Position numbers and translations under genes: made by a program. This document shows positions 9,474-23,000 of a stretch of 64,000 nt of DNA, piece by piece. The stretch comes from Brachionus manjavacas (lineage: Eukaryota > Rotifera > Eurotatoria > Ploima > Brachionidae), in contig JAHQIY010000007.1 of assembly GCA_019054805.1 (NCBI GenBank), positions 5,895,501 through 5,959,500 of the forward strand, in the 5' to 3' direction. Every line of letters begins with the position of its first letter. Position 1 is the first letter of the stretch. The notes beneath the pieces were generated by a model. The model worked only from the letters and a program-made list of their open reading frames with translations. It searched no databases and was not told the origin of the DNA.

Positions 9474-11003
9474 TTAAAATAGGCAGCATTTCCATCCTGA
9501 AAGTTTGCCACTAGAATTAGCCTTCGATTTTCGTAATTTGGCAACTTCTTTTGGAGAAATGTCTTTAGTTGCATCATATTTTACTTTGGTTTCCTTGCTC
9601 TTAGTCCACGGCAATTTACTTTGACCACTCTTAATGTCACTAATCGTAAAAACCTTTATTTCCTTGTCTTCATCTTCGTCATCGCTGGAAATTAGTGATC
9701 GCTTAAATTCTTTTTGTTTGGATTTTTGATTTGATTTATTTTTGTCAGAGCTTTTAAAAGGTGCTTTGAAAACATTAATAATTCTATTAAAAACAGAAAA
9801 AAATCCATTTTCTTTCTTGCTTTTTGAGTTCTGCTTTGATTTTGTTTCATTGTTTTTTTGCCTGGGGGCTGAACGATCTGTTTCTGAAATATTTCTGAGG
9901 TGTTTTATTTCGTCTAGATTATCTCGAAATAGTAATTCATCGTCACTCTTATTTAAATTTTTTACTAGCTGAGCTCGACGTATTTCCGATGGTCTTTCAT
10001 GAGATCGTTGTTTGCATTCATCTGTTATTTTGATCTCGGTAGAATTTTCAATTTTTATAGTTTTTGCATCACTTTGATCGATAGGAATTGAGATATTCGG
10101 GGAGAAAATTGGTACCAAAGATTTTTGCTGCTGTTTACCATCTGTATTGTTACCAACAACTGGGTGAATATTAACTAAATTCTGAACAGAAAGTGGTTCT
10201 AATGGTTTGACAACATCATCTCTAAAAGGATTGTTCGAGGAAAATTTATAATAACTGGAATTTTCAGTCTGACCTTGTGAAGTTTGTAAATGTTCATAAA
10301 ATGGATTATTAAAACGAATGTATCTCGATTCAGATATCTTTTTCGATCGAGAATCATAAGAAATATTATTTAATTCGCGGGTTTTAAAGAGATTGAGACT
10401 ATAATTAGTAAATTCGTAATCGTTTGAAATAGATGGGTCTAAAGATGAAAAACGTTTGGAATCTGAAAATTCGTCATTGGTAGCAAAAGATTTGTCCATG
10501 TAATGTTCTTCATCACTAATAAAATCGGCTTCAATTGACAAAGGCCTCTTATTAACAATACTAATTTTAACCAATTGTAAAGGAAGCATATTTTTTTCAA
10601 GTTGTTGAGAATTAGATGAGGAAGATGATGAATAAACTTCAGGGCTAGTATTGGAAACTTTATGACAAGAAGAAAAATTAGAGGCACGCTGGCAATCAAT
10701 TAAAGAACTAAAAAATTCATTTTTAGATGAGAAATTAGAGATAGTCCCATCAAAGTCATAAGATTTTGACTGAAAAATATTTATATCGGAATTGTTAACT
10801 TGCTTGTTAACAAGAGAATCAACATCAAAATTCATTCGATCTGATAACTGATTCATGTGATTTTGATGTTTTAAAGATATAAAAGCTGGGTCACAAAATG
10901 GTTGGATATAAATTGGAATCTCATAATCAAGATTAACTTCTAAAAAGTCGTTGGTAAAAGATGATTTACAAGTGTTATAATGTGTATCAGCAAAATGTCT
11001 GTA
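9474..11003 (-). other. Unique C-terminal tail of the giant protein: NPF motifs and CCLF
   Basis: This is 509 residues of non-repetitive, Ser/Asn-rich sequence after the last repeat. It contains two NPF motifs in similar settings, NNPFYEHL (about 10290-10315) and NNPFRDDV (about 10212-10236); NPF is the ligand of EH domains in endocytic adaptors. Near the end is an amphipathic hydrophobic/basic stretch, GFFSVFNRIINVFKAPFK (about 9755-9810), then Lys-rich and SSDDEDED segments. The final residues are WKCCLF. CCLF matches CCaX-type prenylation motifs such as RalB CCLL and the brain Cdc42 form CCIF. Together these suggest membrane association. The motifs are seen; their use is inferred. Confidence 0.65.
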
Positions 11004-14000
11004 TTCTTCAGATGGTTCTTGTTTAGCTTCAACGATTGGAACCTCTTGCTTAACAGCGATTGATTCATCTTCTTTAATTTCTTGTGATTGTTCAGCAGGA
11101 GTCTCAATAACGCTTTCGACCGAAACTGGTTCTTTACTTTCTACAACACTAGTATCGACAATAAATTTATCGACCAACTTGTCAAATATTTCACTTGATT
11201 CGACTTTTTGTTCTTCGACTTGTAGTGGCTCTTCTTCGCTAGGAGATGGCTCAGTCTTGATGAACGAATCAATAATGTTGATAAATTTATCGATTGAAGC
11301 TTGGTCTGGTTGTTCGACAACAGTTTGTTCAATCGAAGCTTGCTTATCTTCTTCAGATGGTTCTTGTTTAGCTTCAACGATTGGAACCTCTTGCTTAACA
11401 GCGATTGATTCATCTTCTTTAATTTCTTGTGATTGTTCAGCAGGAGTCTCAATAACGCTTTCGACCGAAACTGGTTCTTTACTTTCTACAACACTAGTAT
11501 CGACAATAAATTTATCGACCAACTTGTCAAATATTTCACTTGATTCGACTTTTTGTTCTTCGACTTGTAGTAGCTCTTCTTCGCTAGGAGATGGCTCAGT
11601 CTTGATGAACGAATCAATAATGTTGATAAATTTATCGATTGAAGCTTGGTCTGGTTGTTCGACAACAGTTTGTTCAATCGAAGCTTGCTTATCTTCTTCA
11701 GATGGTTCTTGTTTAGCTTCAACGATTGGAACCTCTTGCTTAACAGCGATTGATTCATCTTCTTTAATTTCTTGTGATTGTTCAGCAGGAGTCTCAATAA
11801 CGCTTTCGACCGAAACTGGTTCTTTACTTTCTACAACACTAGTATCGACAATAAATTTATCGACCAACTTGTCAAATATTTCACTTGATTCGACTTTTTG
11901 TTCTTCGACTTGTACTGGCTCTTCTTCGCTAGAAGATGGCTCAGTCTTGATGAACGAATCAATAATGTTGATAAATTTATCGATTGAAGCTTGGTCTGGT
12001 TGTTCGACAACAGTTTGTTCAATCGAAGCTTGCTTATCTTCTTCAGATGGTTCTTGTTTAGCTTCAACGATTGGAACCTCTTGCTTAACAGCGATTGATT
12101 CATCTTCTTTAATTTCTTGTGATTGTTCAGCAGGAGTCTCAATAACGCTTTCGACCGAAACTGGTTCTTTACTTTCTACAACACTAGTATCGACAATAAA
12201 TTTATCGACCAACTTGTCAAATATTTCACTTGATTCGACTTTTTGTTCTTCGACTTGTACTGGCTCTTCTTCGCTAGAAGATGGCTCAGTCTTGATGAAC
12301 GAATCAATAATGTTGATAAATTTATCGATTGAAGCTTGGTCTGGTTGTTCGACAACAGTTTGTTCAATCGAAGCTTGCTTATCTTCTTCAGATGGTTCTT
12401 GTTTAGCTTCAACGATTGGAACCTCTTGCTTAACAGCGATTGATTCATCTTCTTTAATTTCTTGTGATTGTTCAGCAGGAGTCTCAATAACGCTTTCGAC
12501 CGAAACTGGTTCTTTACTTTCTACAACACTAGTATCGACAATAAATTTATCGACCAACTTGTCAAATATTTCACTTGATTCGACTTTTTGTTCTTCGACT
12601 TGTAGTGGCTCTTCTTCGCTAGGAGATGGCTCAGTCTTGATGAACGAATCAATAATGTTGATAAATTTATCGATTGAAGCTTGGTCTGGTTTTTCGACAA
12701 CAGTTTGTTCAATCGAAGCTTGCTTATCTTCTTCAGATGGTTCTTGTTTAGCTTCAACGATTGGAACCTCTTGCTTAACAGCGATTGATTCATCTTCTTT
12801 AATTTCTTGTGATTGTTCAGCAGGAGTCTCAATAACGCTTTCGACCGAAACTGGTTCTTTACTTTCTACAACACTAGTATCGACAATAAATTTATCGACC
12901 AACTTGTCAAATATTTCACTTGATTCGACTTTTTGTTCTTCGACTTGTAGTGGCTCTTCTTCGCTAGGAGATGGCTCAGTCTTGATGAACGAATCAATAA
13001 TGTTGATAAATTTATCGATTGAAGCTTGGTCTGGTTTTTCGACAACAGTTTGTTCAATCGAAGCTTGCTTATCTTCTTCAGATGGTTCTTGTTTAGCTTC
13101 AACGATTGGAACCTCTTGCTTAACAGCGATTGATTCATCTTCTTTAATTTCTTGTGATTGTTCAGCAGGAGTCTCAATAACGCTTTCGACCGAAACTGGT
13201 TCTTTACTTTCTACAACACTAGTATCGACAATAAATTTATCGACCAACTTGTCAAATATTTCACTTGATTCGACTTTTTGTTCTTCGACTTGTAGTGGCT
13301 CTTCTTCGCTAGGAGATGGCTCAGTCTTGATGAACGAATCAATAATGTTGATAAATTTATCGATTGAAGCTTGGTCTGGTTTTTCGACAACAGTTTGTTC
13401 AATCGAAGCTTGCTTATCTTCTTCAGATGGTTCTTGTTTAGCTTCAACGATTGGAACCTCTTGCTTAACAGCGATTGATTCATCTTCTTTAATTTCTTGT
13501 GATTGTTCAGCAGGAGTCTCAATAACGCTTTCGACCGAAACTGGTTCTTTACTTTCTACAACACTAGTATCGACAATAAATTTATCGACCAACTTGTCAA
13601 ATATTTCACTTGATTCGACTTTTTGTTCTTCGACTTGTAGTGGCTCTTCTTCGCTAGGAGATGGCTCAGTCTTGATGAACGAATCAATAATGTTGATAAA
13701 TTTATCGATTGAAGCTTGGTCTGGTTGTTCGACAACAGTTTGTTCAATCGAAGCTTGCTTATCTTCTTCAGATGGTTCTTGTTTAGCTTCAACGATTGGA
13801 ACCTCTTGCTTAACAGCGATTGATTCATCTTCTTTAATTTCTTGTGATTGTTCAGCAGGAGTCTCCATAACGCTTTCGACCGAAACTGGTTCTTTACTTT
13901 CTACAACACTAGTATCGACAATAAATTTATCGACCAACTTGTCAAATATTTCACTTGATTCGACTTTTTGTTCTTCGACTTGTAGTGGCTCTTCTTCGCT

Positions 14001-17000
14001 AGGAGATGGCTCAGTCTTGATGAACGAATCAATAATGTTGATAAATTTATCGATTGAAGCTTGGTCTGGTTGTTCGACAACAGTTTGTTCAATCGAAGCT
14101 TGCTTATCTTCTTCAGATGGTTCTTGTTTAGCTTCAACGATTGGAACCTCTTGCTTAACAGCGATTGATTCATCTTCTTTAATTTCTTGTGATTGTTCAG
14201 CAGGAGTCTCCATAACGCTTTCGACCGAAACTGGTTCTTTACTTTCTACAACACTAGTATCGACAATAAATTTATCGACCAACTTGTCAAATATTTCACT
14301 TGATTCGACTTTTTGTTCTTCGACTTGTAGTGGCTCTTCTTCGCTAGGAGATGGCTCAGTCTTGATGAACGAATCAATAATGTTGATAAATTTATCGATT
14401 GAAGCTTGGTCTGGTTGTTCGACAACAGTTTGTTCAATCGAAGCTTGCTTATCTTCTTCAGATGGTTCTTGTTTAGCTTCAACGATTGGAACCTCTTGCT
14501 TAACAGCGATTGATTCATCTTCTTTAATTTCTTGTGATTGTTCAGCAGGAGTCTCAATAACGCTTTCGACCGAAACTGGTTCTTTACTTTCTACAACACT
14601 AGTATCGACAATAAATTTATCGACCAACTTGTCAAATATTTCACTTGATTCGACTTTTTGTTCTTCGACTTGTAGTGGCTCTTCTTCGCTAGGAGATGGC
14701 TCAGTCTTGATGAACGAATCAATAATGTTGATAAATTTATCGATTGAAGCTTGGTCTGGTTGTTCGACAACAGTTTGTTCAATCGAAGCTTGCTTATCTT
14801 CTTCAGATGGTTCTTGTTTAGCTTCAACGATTGGAACCTCTTGCTTAACAGCGATTGATTCATCTTCTTTAATTTCTTGTGATTGTTCAGCAGGAGTCTC
14901 AATAACGCTTTCGACCGAAACTGGTTCTTTACTTTCTACAACACTAGTATCGACAATAAATTTATCGACCAACTTGTCAAATATTTCACTTGATTCGACT
15001 TTTTGTTCTTCGACTTGTAGTGGCTCTTCTTCGCTAGGAGATGGCTCAGTCTTGATGAACGAATCAATAATGTTGATAAATTTATCGATTGAAGCTTGGT
15101 CTGGTTTTTCGACAACAGTTTGTTCAATCGAAGCTTGCTTATCTTCTTCAGATGGTTCTTGTTTAGCTTCAACGATTGGAACCTCTTGCTTAACAGCGAT
15201 TGATTCATCTTCTTTAATTTCTTGTGATTGTTCAGCAGGAGTCTCAATAACGCTTTCGACCGAAACTGGTTCTTTACTTTCTACAACACTAGTATCGACA
15301 ATAAATTTATCGACCAACTTGTCAAATATTTCACTTGATTCGACTTTTTGTTCTTCGACTTGTAGTGGCTCTTCTTCGCTAGGAGATGGCTCAGTCTTGA
15401 TGAACGAATCAATAATGTTGATAAATTTATCGATTGAAGCTTGGTCTGGTTTTTTCGACAACAGTTTGTTCAATCGAAGCTTGCTTATCTTCTTCAGATG
15501 GTTCTTGTTTAGCTTCAACGATTGGAACCTCTTGCTTAACAGCGATTGATTCATCTTCTTTAATTTCTTGTGATTGTTCAGCAGGAGTCTCAATAACGCT
15601 TTCGACCGAAACTGGTTCTTTACTTTCTACAACACTAGTATCGACAATAAATTTATCGACCAACTTGTCAAATATTTCACTTGATTCGACTTTTTGTTCT
15701 TCGACTTGTAGTGGCTCTTCTTCGCTAGAGATGGCTCAGTCTTGATGAACGAATCAATAATGTTGATAAATTTATCGATTGAAGCTTGGTCTGGTTTTTC
15801 GACAACAGTTTGTTCAATCGAAGCTTGCTTATCTTCTTCAGATGGTTCTTGTTTAGCTTCAACGATTGGAACCTCTTGCTTAACAGCGATTGATTCATCT
15901 TCTTTAATTTCTTGTGATTGTTCAGCAGGAGTCTCCATAACGCTTTCGACCGAAACTGGTTCTTTACTTTCTACAACACTAGTATCGACAATAAATTTAT
16001 CGACCAACTTGTCAAATATTTCACTTGATTCGACTTTTTGTTCTTCGACTTGTACTGGCTCTTCTTCGCTAGGAGATGGCTCAGTCTTGATGAACGAATC
16101 AATAATGTTGATAAATTTATCGATTGAAGCTTGGTCTGGTTGTTCGACAACAGTTTGTTCAATCGAAGCTTGCTTATCTTCTTCAGATGGTTCTTGTTTA
16201 GCTTCAACGATTGGAACCTCTTGCTTAACAGCGATTGATTCATCTTCTTTAATTTCTTGTGATTGTTCAGCAGGAGTCTCCATAACGCTTTCGACCGAAA
16301 CTGGTTCTTTACTTTCTACAACACTAGTATCGACAATAAATTTATCGACCAACTTGTCAAATATTTCACTTGATTCGACTTTTTGTTCTTCGACTTGTAG
16401 TGGCTCTTCTTCGCTAGGAGATGGCTCAGTCTTGATGAACGAATCAATAATGTTGATAAATTTATCGATTGAAGCTTGGTCTGGTTGTTCGACAACAGTT
16501 TGTTCAATCGAAGCTTGCTTATCTTCTTCAGATGGTTCTTGTTTAGCTTCAACGATTGGAACCTCTTGCTTAACAGCGATTGATTCATCTTCTTTAATTT
16601 CTTGTGATTGTTCAGCAGGAGTCTCCATAACGCTTTCGACCGAAACTGGTTCTTTACTTTCTACAACACTAGTATCGACAATAAATTTATCGACCAACTT
16701 GTCAAATATTTCACTTGATTCGACTTTTTGTTCTTCGACTTGTAGTGGCTCTTCTTCGCTAGGAGATGGCTCAGTCTTGATGAACGAATCAATAATGTTG
16801 ATAAATTTATCGATTGAAGCTTGGTCTGGTTTTTCGACAACAGTTTGTTCAATCGAAGCTTGCTTATCTTCTTCAGATGGTTCTTGTTTAGCTTCAACGA
16901 TTGGAACCTCTTGCTTAACAGCGATTGATTCATCTTCTTTAATTTCTTGTGATTGTTCAGCAGGAGTCTCCATAACGCTTTCGACCGAAACTGGTTCTTT

Positions 17001-20000
17001 ACTTTCTACAACACTAGTATCGACAATAAATTTATCGACCAACTTGTCAAATATTTCACTTGATTCGACTTTTTGTTCTTCGACTTGTAGTGGCTCTTCT
17101 TCGCTAGGAGATGGCTCAGTCTTGATGAACGAATCAATAATGTTGATAAATTTATCGATTGAAGCTTGGTCTGGTTGTTCGACAACAGTTTGTTCAATCG
17201 AAGCTTGCTTATCTTCTTCAGATGGTTCTTGTTTAGCTTCAACGATTGGAACCTCTTGCTTAACAGCGATTGATTCATCTTCTTTAATTTCTTGTGATTG
17301 TTCAGCAGGAGTCTCAATAACGCTTTCGACCGAAACTGGTTCTTTACTTTCTACAACACTAGTATCGACAATAAATTTATCGACCAACTTGTCAAATATT
17401 TCACTTGATTCGACTTTTTGTTCTTCGACTTGTAGTGGCTCTTCTTCGCTAGGAGATGGCTCAGTCTTGATGAACGAATCAATAATGTTGATAAATTTAT
17501 CGATTGAAGCTTGGTCTGGTTTTTCGACAACAGTTTGTTCAATCGAAGCTTGCTTATCTTCTTCAGATGGTTCTTGTTTAGCTTCAACGATTGGAACCTC
17601 TTGCTTAACAGCGATTGATTCATCTTCTTTAATTTCTTGTGATTGTTCAGCAGGAGTCTCCATAACGCTTTCGACCGAAACTGGTTCTTTACTTTCTACA
17701 ACACTAGTATCGACAATAAATTTATCGACCAACTTGTCAAATATTTCACTTGATTCGACTTTTTGTTCTTCGACTTGTACTGGCTCTTCTTCGCTAGGAG
17801 ATGGCTCAGTCTTGATGAACGAATCAATAATGTTGATAAATTTATCGATTGAAGCTTGGTCTGGTTTTTCGACAACAGTTTGTTCAATCGAAGCTTGCTT
17901 ATCTTCTTCAGATGGTTCTTGTTTAGCTTCAACGATTGGAACCTCTTGCTTAACAGCGATTGATTCATCTTCTTTAATTTCTTGTGATTGTTCAGCAGGA
18001 GTCTCAATAACGCTTTCGACCGAAACTGGTTCTTTACTTTCTACAACACTAGTATCGACAATAAATTTATCGACCAACTTGTCAAATATTTCACTTGATT
18101 CGACTTTTTGTTCTTCGACTTGTAGTGGCTCTTCTTCGCTAGGAGATGGCTCAGTCTTGATGAACGAATCAATAATGTTGATAAATTTATCGATTGAAGC
18201 TTGGTCTGGTTTTTCGACAACAGTTTGTTCAATCGAAGCTTGCTTATCTTCTTCAGATGGTTCTTGTTTAGCTTCAACGATTGGAACCTCTTGCTTAACA
18301 GCGATTGATTCATCTTCTTTAATTTCTTGTGATTGTTCAGCAGGAGTCTCCATAACGCTTTCGACCGAAACTGGTTCTTTACTTTCTACAACACTAGTAT
18401 CGACAATAAATTTATCGACCAACTTGTCAAATATTTCACTTGATTCGACTTTTTGTTCTTCGACTTGTAGTGGCTCTTCTTCGCTAGGAGATGGCTCAGT
18501 CTTGATGAACGAATCAATAATGTTGATAAATTTATCGATTGAAGCTTGGTCTGGTTTTTCGACAACAGTTTGTTCAATCGAAGCTTGCTTATCTTCTTCA
18601 GATGGTTCTTGTTTAGCTTCAACGATTGGAACCTCTTGCTTAACAGCGATTGATTCATCTTCTTTAATTTCTTGTGATTGTTCAGCAGGAGTCTCCATAA
18701 CGCTTTCGACCGAAACTGGTTCTTTACTTTCTACAACACTAGTATCGACAATAAATTTATCGACCAACTTGTCAAATATTTCACTTGATTCGACTTTTTG
18801 TTCTTCGACTTGTACTGGCTCTTCTTCGCTAGGAGATGGCTCAGTCTTGATGAACGAATCAATAATGTTGATAAATTTATCGATTGAAGCTTGGTCTGGT
18901 TTTTCGACAACAGTTTGTTCAATCGAAGCTTGCTTATCTTCTTCAGATGGTTCTTGTTTAGCTTCAACGATTGGAACCTCTTGCTTAACAGCGATTGATT
19001 CATCTTCTTTAATTTCTTGTGATTGTTCAGCAGGAGTCTCCATAACGCTTTCGACCGAAACTGGTTCTTTACTTTCTACAACACTAGTATCGACAATAAA
19101 TTTATCGACCAACTTGTCAAATATTTCACTTGATTCGACTTTTTGTTCTTCGACTTGTACTGGCTCTTCTTCGCTAGGAGATGGCTCAGTCTTGATGAAC
19201 GAATCAATAATGTTGATAAATTTATCGATTGAAGCTTGGTCTGGTTTTTCGACAACAGTTTGTTCAATCGAAGCTTGCTTATCTTCTTCAGATGGTTCTT
19301 GTTTAGCTTCAACGATTGGAACCTCTTGCTTAACAGCGATTGATTCATCTTCTTTAATTTCTTGTGATTGTTCAGCAGGAGTCTCCATAACGCTTTCGAC
19401 CGAAACTGGTTCTTTACTTTCTACAACACTAGTATCGACAATAAATTTATCGACCAACTTGTCAAATATTTCACTTGATTCGACTTTTTGTTCTTCGACT
19501 TGTAGTGGCTCTTCTTCGCTAGGAGATGGCTCAGTCTTGATGAACGAATCAATAATGTTGATAAATTTATCGATTGAAGCTTGGTCTGGTTTTTCGACAA
19601 CAGTTTGTTCAATCGAAGCTTGCTTATCTTCTTCAGATGGTTCTTGTTTAGCTTCAACGATTGGAACCTCTTGCTTAACAGCGATTGATTCATCTTCTTT
19701 AATTTCTTGTGATTGTTCAGCAGGAGTCTCCATAACGCTTTCGACCGAAACTGGTTCTTTACTTTCTACAACACTAGTATCGACAATAAATTTATCGACC
19801 AACTTGTCAAATATTTCACTTGATTCGACTTTTTGTTCTTCGACTTGTACTGGCTCTTCTTCGCTAGGAGATGGCTCAGTCTTGATGAACGAATCAATAA
19901 TGTTGATAAATTTATCGATTGAAGCTTGGTCTGGTTTTTCGACAACAGTTTGTTCAATCGAAGCTTGCTTATCTTCTTCAGATGGTTCTTGTTTAGCTTC

Positions 20001-23000
20001 AACGATTGGAACCTCTTGCTTAACAGCGATTGATTCATCTTCTTTAATTTCTTGTGATTGTTCAGCAGGAGTCTCAATAACGCTTTCGACCGAAACTGGT
20101 TCTTTACTTTCTACAACACTAGTATCGACAATAAATTTATCGACCAACTTGTCAAATATTTCACTTGATTCGACTTTTTGTTCTTCGACTTGTAGTGGCT
20201 CTTCTTCGCTAGGAGATGGCTCAGTCTTGATGAACGAATCAATAATGTTGATAAATTTATCGATTGAAGCTTGGTCTGGTTTTTCGACAACAGTTTGTTC
20301 AATCGAAGCTTGCTTATCTTCTTCAGATGGTTCTTGTTTAGCTTCAACGATTGGAACCTCTTGCTTAACAGCGATTGATTCATCTTCTTTAATTTCTTGT
20401 GATTGTTCAACAGGAGAAAGTCTCCATAACGCTTTCGACCGAAACTGGTTCTTTACTTTCTACAACACTAGTATCGACAATAAATTTATCGACCAACTTG
20501 TCAAATATTTCACTTGATTCGACTTTTTGTTCTTCGACTTGTACTGGCTCTTCTTCGCTAGGAGATGGCTCAGTCTTGATGAACGAATCAATAATGTTGA
20601 TAAATTTATCGATTGAAGCTTGGTCTGGTTTTTCGACAACAGTTTGTTCAATCGAAGCTTGCTTATCTTCTTCAGATGGTTCTTGTTTAGCTTCAACGAT
20701 TGGAACCTCTTGCTTAACAGCGATTGATTCATCTTCTTTAATTTCTTGTGATTGTTCAGCAGGAGTCTCCATAACGCTTTCGACCGAAACTGGTTCTTTA
20801 CTTTCTACAACACTAGTATCGACAATAAATTTATCGACCAACTTGTCAAATATTTCACTTGATTCGACTTTTTGTTCTTCGACTTGTACTGGCTCTTCTT
20901 CGCTAGGAGATGGCTCAGTCTTGATGAACGAATCAATAATGTTGATAAATTTATCGATTGAAGCTTGGTCTGGTTTTTCGACAACAGTTTGTTCAATCGA
21001 AGCTTGCTTATCTTCTTCAGATGGTTCTTGTTTAGCTTCAACGATTGGAACCTCTTGCTTAACAGCGATTGATTCATCTTCTTTAATTTCTTGTGATTGT
21101 TCAGCAGGAGTCTCCATAACGCTTTCGACCGAAACTGGTTCTTTACTTTCTACAACACTAGTATCGACAATAAATTTATCGACCAACTTGTCAAATATTT
21201 CACTTGATTCGACTTTTTGTTCTTCGACTTGTACTGGCTCTTCTTCGCTAGGAGATGGCTCAGTCTTGATGAACGAATCAATAATGTTGATAAATTTATC
21301 GATTGAAGCTTGGTCTGGTTTTTCGACAACAGTTTGTTCAATCGAAGCTTGCTTATCTTCTTCAGATGGTTCTTGTTTAGCTTCAACGATTGGAACCTCT
21401 TGCTTAACAGCGATTGATTCATCTTCTTTAATTTCTTGTGATTGTTCAGCAGGAGTCTCAATAACGCTTTCGACCGAAACTGGTTCTTTACTTTCTACAA
21501 CACTAGTATCGACAATAAATTTATCGACCAACTTGTCAAATATTTCACTTGATTCGACTTTTTGTTCTTCGACTTGTACTGGCTCTTCTTCGCTAGGAGA
21601 TGGCTCAGTCTTGATGAACGAATCAATAATGTTGATAAATTTATCGATTGAAGCTTGGTCTGGTTTTTCGACAACAGTTTGTTCAATCGAAGCTTGCTTA
21701 TCTTCTTCAGATGGTTCTTGTTTAGCTTCAACGATTGGAACCTCTTGCTTAACAGCGATTGATTCATCTTCTTTAATTTCTTGTGATTGTTCAGCAGGAG
21801 TCTCAATAACGCTTTCGACCGAAACTGGTTCTTTACTTTCTACAACACTAGTATCGACAATAAATTTATCGACCAACTTGTCAAATATTTCACTTGATTC
21901 GACTTTTTGTTCTTCGACTTGTACTGGCTCTTCTTCGCTAGGAGATGGCTCAGTCTTGATGAACGAATCAATAATGTTGATAAATTTATCGATTGAAGCT
22001 TGGTCTGGTTTTTCGACAACAGTTTGTTCAATCGAAGCTTGCTTATCTTCTTCAGATGGTTCTTGTTTAGCTTCAACGATTGGAACCTCTTGCTTAACAG
22101 CGTTTGATTCATCTTCTTTAATTTCTTGTGATTGTTCAGCAGGATTCTCAATAACGCTTTCGACAGAAACTGGTTCTTTACTTTCTACAACACAAGTATC
22201 GACAATAAATTTATCGACCAACTTGTCAAATATTTCACTTGATTCGACTTTTTGTTCTTCGACTTGTACTGGCTCTTCTTCGCTAGGAGATGGCTCAGTC
22301 TTGATGAACGAATCAATAATGTTGATAAATTTATCGATTGAAGCTTGGTCTGGTTTTTCGACAACAGTTTGTTCAATCGAAGCTTGCTTATCTTCTTCAG
22401 ATGGTTCTTGTTTAGCTTCAACGATTGGAACCTCTTGCTTAACAGCGATTGATTCATCTTCTTTAATTTCTTGTGATTGTTCAGCAGGAGTCTCAATAAC
22501 GCTTTCGACCGAAACTGGTTCTTTACTTTCTACAACACTAGTATCGACAATAAATTTATCGACCAACTTGTCAAATATTTCACTTGATTCGACTTTTTGT
22601 TCTTCGACTTGTACTGGCTCTTCTTCGCTAGGAGATGGCTCAGTCTTGATGAACGAATCAATAATGTTGATAAATTTATCGATTGAAGCTTGGTCTGGTT
22701 GTTCGACTACAGTTTGTTCAATCGAAGCTTGCTTATCTTCTTCAGATGGTTCTTGTTTAGCTTCAACGATTGGAACCTCTTGCTTAACAGCGATTGATTC
22801 ATCTTCTTTAATTTCTTGTGATTGTTCAGCAGGATTCTCAATAACGCTTTCGACCGAAACTGGTTCTTTACTTTCTACAACACTAGTATCGACAATAAAT
22901 TTATCGACCAACTTGTCAAATATTTCACTTGATTCGACTTTTTGTTCTTCGACTTGTACTGGCTCTTCTTCGCTAGGAGATGGCTCAGTCTTGATGAACG

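Noticed and set aside
15450-15728. Programmed ribosomal frameshifting in the giant gene
   Set aside because: The lesions differ in sequence and position, each occurs in only one of about 90 units, and no slippery site with downstream structure is apparent.
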